Assembly: GCF_000003815.2 (NCBI RefSeq)
Contig: NC_049981.1
Span: forward strand, 784,011-848,010
Direction of reading: 5' to 3'
From: Branchiostoma floridae
Lineage: Eukaryota > Chordata > Leptocardii > Amphioxiformes > Branchiostomatidae
DNA length: 64,000 nt
Numbering within the stretch: position 1 is the stretch's first letter; every line of letters begins with the position of its first letter. A program made the translations under genes and the position numbers. The notes beneath the pieces are model-generated. The model made no database searches. It saw only the letters and a program-made list of their open reading frames with translations, and was not told the origin of the DNA. This document shows, one piece after another, positions 34,101 to 45,300 of this stretch.

Positions 34101-37100
34101 TTTGACTGCAGGTTTACTTTGGTAAGACGACTAACGTAACCGGTGTGGTCATCAGTGGAGGCGGCTCGAACTGGGACCTGGGTAGTTGGGTGACGTCATT
34201 CACTCTGGCCTTCAGCATGGACGGCGATGTGTGGACACCGTATGGAGGCATCGGCAAAGATGTGCAGGTACGGGGGATTGTGTCGACAAGGATGTTAGAA
34301 AAAGGTCCAAGGTTTCGTGGCATAGCATACGTTATATGCATTACCTCTGAACTAACAGTAGGAAATGGTATCCGTATAGCATCGCATCACTATTGTGGGC
34401 CATGTCCCATGAGTATAGTCCTCGGATGCAGATATCTATATTTCTTCATAGGCGATTTTTTTTTTGTTTTCCTGGTGTATTCTTCTTCTTCTTCTTGACC
34501 GTATTACATCTGTAACACAAAAATCCACAAGAAGAAACTGAATTTGTCTGGAGCAATTGCGTACATTCCATTCTATGCCAAAAAGTTCAAAGAACATGTT
34601 TCTTATCGCAGTAATTTAATGAATGAAAGAAGTTACATCAATCATGTTAATTTTCATTTTCTATATTTTTGGCCACGCCTCAGGGGCGAGACTGGTCGTG
34701 TAGTATTATGTGGGAGTACAGTCAAACCTGCCCGAGCGACCACCTCTTCTCAGCGACCACCTGGCCATTTCGACCACTTTTTCTCGGTCCCGATTTATTT
34801 TCCCATTGACGTAAGCATTAAGCGACCTTTTCTCAACGACCACCTGGCCAACGCGACCGCGACCAGCCCAAATTGGGACCCATAACGACCGCATCATTTT
34901 CAAAATTGAGGTTTTCATCGATTTTTGATGATAACTAGCATGATTTTGTGCCGAAATCGGCCAGATTTCGTCGGATTTTGGAGTTAAATTTACAGTTTAC
35001 AGTGTGCCTGTTGTATTTGAGATTAAAGACCTCGCTTCTTTGCGTGCGTGCAGTGTGCTTGCTTTATGCCATTAAGCACAATGGAAACCATTTATACTTT
35101 CCATCGGGCATGTTTAGAGTCGATACTCTTCTCAGCGACCACCTGTCCAAATCGACCGCTTTTTTCCGGTCCCCCGGGTGGTCGTCTTGGACAGGTTTGA
35201 CTGTAGCTTGAGATAAAGGCCGGAAGTGTTCTGTATAATATAACCTTACCTGATTTTGTTCTGTATCTTATGTCTTAACCTGAACCTTCCTTCTCGCATC
35301 CTTGAGAAGGTTTTCCAAGGAAACCGAGACCGGTACAACAAGGTGAGTCGTCCACTCCAAGTCCCCGTGACGTCACGCTACATCCGTCTGTATCCAGCCG
35401 GCTACGAGGGCTGGGTTGCCATGGTGATGGAGGTGTACGTCACAAACGGTTAGTTTGTTGAACCATTTCCAACCGGACCATAAGTGTTTCACTTAGAAAA
35501 TGTAGGAAATTTTTCAATACCTTTCTATTAGGGGTGATAAGGAACTTTTTGTTTGTAGCATTTTGCAACGGAAGTATATACCATACAAGTCCTCTTGAAA
35601 AATATGTGAAAAATATTATTGTATTTTGAAGATTTTGTGGATAATTGCATTATAAAGGCTAATACGATATTTTCGTTCGTCGATGAAGATTAGACATCCA
35701 AATAATAAGATATGCCAAAAAGCAGTTACTCAAGCAACTGGATATGATTTCGGAAACGGTCCGACGTTTCAGATAGCATCTTTCGTCAGTGACACTGAAG
35801 TGACCTGGGAGAAACTGGTCTTTTATACCCTAACTATGAATGAAGACAATTTTAGATGTCCAGTATGAACCATTGGAAGACAAGTCTATATTGTCTTACA
35901 TAAACGATATTTTCGTTCATTTGTAGACGAAAACGTTTGGCTGGCACAGGAGGAGCACGTCCCATTGGGAGTTGGTATTGATCCGGACAATCCCGAGGCC
36001 GCTCCGAAGATTCCCGACCTCTATATGACCGCTTCATCGCGAGAGGGCGATTTCTTCCCATGGCTGGCGCGTCTGAACAACGGGAGGGGGCAGGGGTGGG
36101 GAACGGGCTGGTCTCCAGCGGTCCGGGATGACCTCGAACTATGGCTCCAGGTAATTCTTCTCCTAAACACAGTTCGGGTGTTTGAGTATCCACATGTATG
36201 AATGCCCAGTTAGCCTGACTAAAATCGCGCCCCAAGCGGCCGGTCCTACAATTGCCGCCGCCCTAAGAGGGGAGGGGGTAATTAACCCCAGCCAGCGAGA
36301 GATTGTGTAAACACAGGCTACTGGTCAGCTTGCTCTATAGGTTACTTCCTTTAGCATATGGTGAGTACCGCTGCATGTGTCGTGGCATGTATATATAAAT
36401 GTAAACGAGACTGCGCGCGCGGTCTCAACCGAGACGGGGGTCGATACCGACTTCCAAGCACCTTTGACCCATTGCTGACGTCACACTTCCACTCTGGATA
36501 TGTGACATAGGCTTTGCTATTAAAGCGCTTTATTTTGTGTACGGGTATAAAGTTCAAAATTGTAAAACAATGTTGACTACCGTCACAGATCAACTTACAT
36601 TCGAAGTGGATGCGTGGTTATTATCATGTGAAGGCGTCACTTGCTCTCAGACTACAATGTCTTCAATTTCAAACTACTATATCTTTTACTGAATCGATTC
36701 AATCATCTCTTTTCTTTTGATTTACTACGTTCATTTCTGTATAATATCTGTAACAATATCTATTTAATATTTGTTATATTTGTGTCTGTTTGGTGGTACT
36801 AGTGAAAAGGTGACCATGTTAAGAAATTTTCAGCATACCCACCAATGTTGTGGGAAAGAACAAGAAGTGAATAATTAGGTAAATAAATAAATACGCGTCG
36901 AGCGTGGCGTAACTGGTAGAGCGTTCGGCTCGGAATCTAAAATTTATATAGGTCCTGAGCTCGATACCCGCCGTGCCCCCGACGTTGTGCCCTTGGGAAA
37001 GGCACTTTACACGACCTTCTTCACTTCACCCAGGTGTAAAAATGGGTACCTGACTTCGGCCGGGGAGGTAAAATCTACCTTTACCTTCTGTCTGTACCGT

Positions 37101-40100
37101 GTATGTGGCACTGTTAATATAAGTTGCATAACTTGAGTGCAGGGCCACATTGTCCTCGCCTGTCCAAAAGCGAATAGGAAAAATTAAAGCGGCCATTACG
37201 AAAAATATTGTTTAGAAAAAGTATACATAAATACAAATTAATTGTGTGTTTTCTCCGTCTCACTCCAGATTAATCACGACAATGTGTACGAAGTTGTCGG
37301 TGTCATCACGCAGGGGGCTTACAACCTCGACCGCTGGGTGACGTCATACACGCTGGCGTTCTCTGTGAACGGTGAAACATGGACACCGTACAATTCAAGC
37401 ACCGGGGACGTAAAGGTCAGTCAAACTACAAACTTTGAAGACAAACAAGGCGGTGTAACGTTGGTTACGCAACAGCTAGTTAAGCCCCGGTCACAAAGCG
37501 CGTACGATTCCTTGCGACTCCTTCCGATAAGCGCAGTGCGTCGTAAGTCGGGGGAGAATAGGAAGCAATGGTTTAAGTATATAAAGCCGTGGTCACAAAG
37601 CGCGTAGTGCATCGTACGATGAGGTCATAAGAGCGTGCCTGCGTCAATCGCAGTGAATCATAGTAAATCGGGGAGCGTCGTATGGCGAAAAATAGAGCTG
37701 AAATGGATTTTGAACATGTTCAAAATTTCGCTATCGTCGTAAGATTTTATTTGCCCACATAGCAGACTTCATTACGGCAATTTTTGCCTACTGATGAGGT
37801 TATAGATTTATGAATTGTTAGCATGTTGTGATGGTTTCAGTTTTCCCTGATATTGTGGATATTGACGAAAAGGGAAAATACATCAGTCGCAACTGCAACA
37901 GTCGCAACCAGAGAACAGCGCGCCCCGCACAGGTGATGCAGACAATTGTTTGATCGCTTCATGCACGCGAGTTTATGAATGAATGAAAGACCTTTATTGT
38001 ACATTCATGCCTCGACGGGCTAGGTACAGGTCACTGATAACAGACATGACTGATAACAGAATAACAAATATATGAAAAAAACAACAGGATACAATTTAAC
38101 TAGTTGAAGGTACTAAGCTAACAGGATGGTCGACATTTTCTCGCTTCTTTGTACAGGTGTAGATATAAGAACATATAATGTTTGATATACAGGGTTTGTC
38201 TAGGCGCATCAAAAATAGAAATTTATCCGTTGCATTAAGATGTTCAAAATATGGGAACTTTTTTCTGATATATTCATAAAGCACAATCCGTTCATTATGG
38301 TACAATTTACAGTGTAAAATAAAATGCTGTTCATCTTCTACATGTTGTAGATCACAAAATTGGCAGACTCTATGCTGCAGAGGGGTGCGGTTGTGCCTTC
38401 CAGTTTCGATATGTAACTTGTGGCAACTAATCCGGAGTTTAGTGACAGCCACTCTGTGCTGTATGTTTTTCACCATCAGATATTCTTCTTCTTTATAAAT
38501 AGTCTTGAATAATCTATAGGTTCGTAATTTGTTACCGAAAGATTTGTCCCGGTTGTCATTGTGTATTTCGGTTCTAAATGTTTGAATGTAAATATCCTTT
38601 AATCGTTGGCTGATGGCGTTGGTTATAGGTGATAGGTTTCTTCCTAGAGATATTTGAGATCTCCATATGTAGGCAAAACCGCATTCCTCCAGTATCTTAC
38701 GAACGCCGGACGCCCAGCACTTATTTCCATTATCATCTAGTTGTAATTGACAAGATAGGGCGTCGGCTTGTAGACTGTCAGCTGGCACGTTTTGACGGAT
38801 TCTTAGAAAGTGTTTGATAGCGTTCAGGGAGGCTTCCAGTTGAATGGGGTACCTCCCTAATTCCGCTCTTGTGGCAAGGTTAGATGCTGGTCTGGGGACA
38901 TTTAGTGCTTGTTTGCAGAATTTAAGGTGAACAGATTCAATGGGACAGGTTTTAGGGCTTTTAAATGCGCCCCATATTTCTGAGCCATAAAGTAGAATAG
39001 GTTTGACACATGCATCGAAAAGTTTGTTTATAACTGGTAATGAGGCGGTGGCTTTATCTAAAGATTGTTTTATTCCGAATAAAGCCTTCAGACCTTTGCC
39101 ACTCAGGTATTTGTTGTTAGCTTTAAACGTGCCAGCTGCACTCACAATAATACCAAGATAAGTATAACAAGTTACAATTTCTATTTCACGATTATCAAAC
39201 AGGAGAGAACAGTTTTTAGGAAGACTGCCACCCTTTGTAAATACAATAATTTTTGTTTTCCTAGGATTTACTTTTAATTTCCAAAGTGCACAATAATTTT
39301 CCAGATTGTTCAAGGAATGCTGTAATCCCTGTTTGGACTCGGAAAAAATTACCAAGTCGTCAGCATACAACAAGCATGGGTTATTAGATCAAATCTAAGC
39401 TCTCGTCGGTCTTGGGTCAGTTTACCATAATCGTAATAACCATGGGGAGCAACCCGAACATAAAGGCAGGCTCTATGAGTCGGAAATATATATGATATAA
39501 TGCTTATGATATGATTTTTGTATGATGGCATCTTTTTGTTGATAGCACATCATGATACGATCTCCGAAAGAGCCTGACACGTAGAGCCGGCAAGCAGGCC
39601 GAGATAATCATACCAGTACTCACGCTTGATTTGAACTTTTCTTGTAATACTCTTGTTGTCATGGTCTCTTTCAATTCATTTTTACAGTTTAAGATATTAT
39701 AGGAAGGTATTCAACAGCTAAGTCCACATTTTGCTGGTTAAAGAAGCACAAAAACGGCCCGGCGGCTATTCAAACTGAGAGACACAAGTGAAAAATCGTA
39801 CGACGCTGGAAAAATTTTGAACATCATCCGATGCGTTGCGATGGATGATTTTGCTTACGATTTTGCTGCGATTTACTGCGCTTATCGTACGATATGCGGA
39901 ATATACCATCGCAAGAAATCGTACGCGCTTTGTGACCGGGGCTTTAGCGCCTGCGCCTAAAGCCCATGAGAGAAAATTAAAAAAAAAACTATTGAAACTC
40001 CTTCCGTGGTTTGATTTTATGTAAAATCTGGGTGATTTTGGAGTGGCTGTAGCAGCTAAAGTAGGAAACAACCCTATACTTGTTGAATCAATTATAAAAA

Positions 40101-42366
40101 ATACCATCAAGGGGTATTTTTAGAACATATATATTTTTTTATTTGGGGGTCAAAACTCACCATAGAGTAGTGTTCATGCACAATGTGGCAATCAGGATTA
40201 ACAGACTAGTGCTGAAAATCCCAATTCTAGAAAAATACCTTAGTATGAATAGTAAACTTACTGCTCACCTATACGGTCTGAATTCTTTTTGAATTTTTTT
40301 TTTGTTTCTTTTAGCTAGCAAACGAAGTTTAAAAAAATTGACCGTTACATATATGTAATAATTTGTTTTTGTTTTTTTAGATTTTCAAAGGAAACAGTGA
40401 CAGCCATCGCTATGCTCGCAACATGTTGGACAAACCGGTTTTAGCGTCATACACACGGTTCTATCCGCGCAGCGTTCAGAATGCACTGAGGGTCGAGGTT
40501 CTTGTCAAAGACGGTAAGAAGGCCTACATGTGTTTTTCTTGAATTTTTTCTTCATGTCTAGTGGTGGGAACCGGTACAGTATAACTTTACAAAACCGTTT
40601 TTATTTGTTCTTGGATCGGACCCAAACAAAATGGACCTACAAAGTATCAGTAGACTGGATTTTGGAACGATTAGAATATGAACACATTATATCGGCAAGC
40701 TAGTGTCCATACGTTTGGGGGCTCAAGAGTTCATGGCATCTTTTTACAGTCAAACGCACAAAGGCAGTTAACGTTTTTAACATGAAGGTAGGATTTTAGA
40801 ACGGAGTCGGATACTCCATCCACCAATCAGAATCGCTTGCAGCGAAATAGACCATTGTTTTAAGTGTCGCATATTCATTAGTTTTTAGAGACGATCATGT
40901 TCAGTTGGGAACTGATCCTACGGATCTGAACCGGACCAGTACCTTGATTTTCTGTACCGTTTGATACCCACCCCTATCTATGAACATTTATTAGTGTTCC
41001 ATTTTTGTCTACAATATCAACTAATTGGCACTGCAGTACAATAGAAAGTCGCTAAGGGGCAAATGTAATAATTTTTGGGTCTGATCAAGACATAGCCACG
41101 TACTGAGTACCAATCAGCATCCTTCCAGGCACTCTGGACTTTTTGTATTGACAGACACACAGACTCACGGATGCTGAAAAAAACATAAAAGTACCACCAA
41201 ACAAAAGAGGTCCTAAATGTGGACACTCAAGTTTGTATTAGGCCTATGACACATTTCCTACCCGGGGCCCGACCGGGCTGTTTGCGGACACGAGAAATTA
41301 AAGCTTATGCCAATGAATATGCGCAGGACATGCTGTTGAATTATTTCAGGTCCGTCTTGTGCTTTTGCTGCCATTGATAGCGTACTTTTCGCCCCCCCCC
41401 CTCCTTGTAGAAATGTGACGTTAGCCTAATTGGCGAAGGCTTAGGTCCCAACCGGGACCCGGCCGGGTAGCTTTCGGAAACGAAAAATATGATGAAAAAG
41501 GCAACAAAAGCGAAACGTAAAAAAACAATCATTAGCATAATTTGTGTAAATTCCTTGATAAACACTTTTATTTTTCGTTTCCACCAACATCACGACCGGG
41601 GCGGGCCCGGTTTGAAAATCGGACCTAGGCCTTAGGGGTGCAACTTTCCGTTGTTCACTTTCAAAGGTTCCGGGTGTGCATCTGACGAGGCCTTCTGTAA
41701 CGGGACGTGCCGAGCACGGGACACTTTCTGTCGGGCTTTTGACGGATGTGTACCGCAGCCCTATAACCATGGAGATTAGTAAATAAACTCATCATAAGAA
41801 TTGACTTGCTTGCATACTACATCATAATATTAAAGTTTTAGCCAATGTAAGGATGAATATAAAAGCATAAACAGCAATATGAAATTATGACCTAAAATCA
41901 CAATGACAAATATTATGACAATTCTTAATCAAAATTCAAGCACTAGAATTTCAAGTATATTAAGGATTCTACTATTCTTCATTCAATTGCTTATGTGAAA
42001 TATAAGCTCGTCGGGTTAAATGCTTTAACCTTACAGGTTTGTAATGTGTGGTTTCTGTTTGTATTAAACTCACAGGTTGTCTTTGTTGCAGCATAGTGTG
42101 TGAAGACGTGCTGCAGGCAGAGTGCGGTCGACTGGAATCGACCGCCAGGCTGGAAGATCTGGGATGTTTGGGTTCGTTGCTACACCTTCTACATGTATCT
42201 CTGTAGCTGCTCTGTACATATAAAGAGTAGGCTTATATGTAGTGTTAGAGTTGCATGACTCGTGATTTATCATTACAGTACATGCGTTGGGATATGCATC
42301 AACTTGTGGTATATCTTTCGACTGATTACAGTCAAAAAGAAAGATCTGAGAGAAAGAGAGAGAGCT

Positions 42367-42397
<31 letters not shown>

Positions 42398-45300
42398 AGA
42401 ATGGATGGATGGATAGAATATATCAGATATATCTAGATACTCTAGTTTACGTAATGAATTATTCATATTTCTCGAATCAAGTACAACAGATTTCAAGAGA
42501 CTCGATGCTACAAACAGATTTGCATATATCTTTAGATGTTAGAACTCCAAAAAAGGCAAATATATCAATGACTGCTCTGCTATTAGAAAGAATACCGAAG
42601 CTAATTATTAGCCTACTCCGTTGCAATACTATGTCAAAGAATTATGTTAGCCCTCATTGTTATGTTAACTAGGATGTTAAGCTTTATCCTATACCTCTAT
42701 TTTGTACTTTGTGTAATAGTTGTTGCCATACATTGTATCATGTACAATTGTCGTGCAATAAAGTTATGTAAAGTTCTGTATCAGATATGTGCATTGAAAG
42801 ATGCTAATACATGGATGGATGGGATTAATGGAAGGGTGGTCAAAAGATGACTAGATGTATTGATGTCAAAATGATGGATGGAAGGATGGAGAAAGAAAGA
42901 TTGGTCTATGCTATAAGGGACACCAAAATGAAGGAATAAGGATATACATCTAATCATACCGATCAGAGTAAAAATGCATATGAAGGCATTATAAATATAG
43001 GCGGATATTAAACTCTGGAAGTTATCAGAATGAATAGAAATAACTGTTAATGATTGTGAATTATTTTCCTTACAGAAATTGACAGTCAGTTCATGTCGTG
43101 TTGGGATGGCGCCAGTTTTGGAGGAGGGACTGGGGTGTTCCACGAAGTCCAAGCTTGTGACGGTGTAGAAGACTGCTCTACAGGAAAGGACGAGGAAAAT
43201 TGTGACGGTAAAGCCCCGTTTACAAATCAAGAATTTAGCTCGGCCGAGGTGTCAGCGAGCTCTGAATTACGAGGAGGCATGACCCTGATGCCGACTAAGA
43301 AACTCTTGCTTTGTTCGTAGCCATCAGGGTCATACCTCCACGTAATTTAGAGCTCGCTGACAACTCGGCCGAGCTAAAATCTTGATTTGTAAACGGGGCT
43401 TAAGGACTCTCCGACACGTCATGATGAAAAACGGGTTTATACCCATGTCACATTATTTAAGATATACGGGCGTATCGATGGAAGATTGGCCATATTTCAG
43501 ATCGACAAAAGGCTGCGCGTATTTTTCACCTGAAAACCGTCCCTGTCACATATACAAGCCATATTTTGTACCTTGTACACTTGTTGTGCAATAAAGATAT
43601 TCTCATGAGCGAGACTCGGGCGATCGCCGCAGAATCGTTGTCCGATCAATTTTGGCTAAATGTGACAGGGGTATTAAGCTACTCTCCCAGCAGAGGTTCG
43701 GCTCAGGCTGTTTTTGACGTACTATTTGTGTTGTTTTCTTTATGGCTTGACAACAGCACTGAATAGAAATCCGGATAAAAACGCATAAAGCATGTAAAAA
43801 AACACACTACCGGAGCCGATCCTCTGTTATGAAATTATTTTTAAGGGTGCTTAAAGCTTGACATATTTTTCTTCTTTACGCGTATGAGGAGTAAATAAAG
43901 ATCATTGTTACTTGGTCTGTCCATTGGCGCGGGCATTTTTGTTATTTTCCAGTCGCCTTTCGGCAGCTTAAATGTACCGTGAATAGTCATTAAAATTATT
44001 ATATCAAAAACACATTAAAGTTGTATCTAAAGTTGTCAATCGTTTGCTATTCTTAGCATCATTACGATTCATATACGTGTATGTTAAGATATTCAGTAGG
44101 TACTAGGTGCGTATAGATCCGTACTACTTTTGCAGCTGTCACATTTGTGCTAAATTAGAACATGTAAGTACAGTTTTAAAGTGCAACAAGTTTCTTAATT
44201 AAGGCAATGATAAGAAATATAACTAAGCTAAGAAGATTTTGTGTTACAGATTGTGCGATGGAATGTCCGACGGGTTTAGGTGACCCCTGCATCCGAACCA
44301 GCTGGATATGTGATGAAATAGAGGACTGTAAAGATGGGAAGGACGAACAAGGGTGTGTGCAAGGTACGTAGTGGACTGTCGTTTAACCATATTCAGCCGT
44401 GGGGGGAGGCTTTTAAAAGGCTCACGCCAACTTTCATGCCGCATAACGCTGGAAGAGCTTACGCTAAAGCCACTAAACTTTGTGCCTTTTCTTGAAATTT
44501 AGTTTGCAGCAATTTTACACAGTTTGGAAAGATTTTGATTTGTAGTGTTGCCAGGAATATTTGTTCTAGGAGTTTCAAACGCGGGCATCAAAAGCCCCCA
44601 CCCCCCCCTCCCGTCCCAAAGTGATCCAAAAAGCTCGGTCAGAATAGGGTTAAAAGAAGACCTCTCTACTCTCATACCTCTTGTATGCAGACCTCTCTCC
44701 GCATACAATTCGACAACCCATTTCCTTTCTTCATCAGTGTAAAGGCAATTATGGCAAAATTAGACAAAATGTAGACAATTTTTGCGGTCTTAACAAGCGT
44801 TTATTTCTATTGCCTCTCATTGACTTGATATGTCCTCTTCTTCACAGGTGTTCCTAAGCACTGCTTTTTCACCTGCCGTAACAACGTCACCTGTCTGCCG
44901 TCACGTCAGCTGGGGGACGGGCATCAGGACTGTCCGTACGGGGAGGACGAAAGGTCCAGTGACGGTAAGGCTACGGTCCAAATTGGAAATAGGGACCCAG
45001 TAGAGCAGTTTTTGAGGCTTTTTTCTGGGGTAACCCATACGTTGCCCTTTGCGGCTCCCGATGTAAGGCACCGGATTGAATTTAAGTCGGACTTAAATGA
45101 ACCCGGGACCCGGTAACAAATAGACTCCGCGACCTACACCAAGGGGTAACCCAAAGTATCAGGCAGTCCACTGGGACAAATTTGTGGCTTCAGGGCCCGG
45201 ACGGGACAACATCCCTTACGGTTCAAATAGGACCAAAGCCTGATAATCTTGCCGCATGAGCAATCCATCTCAGCTTTGCTTTTCATTAAAGTTCTCAAGA

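Noticed and set aside
36900-36975. tRNA gene
   Set aside because: A and B boxes are recognisable, but the cloverleaf is poor and a SINE body follows.
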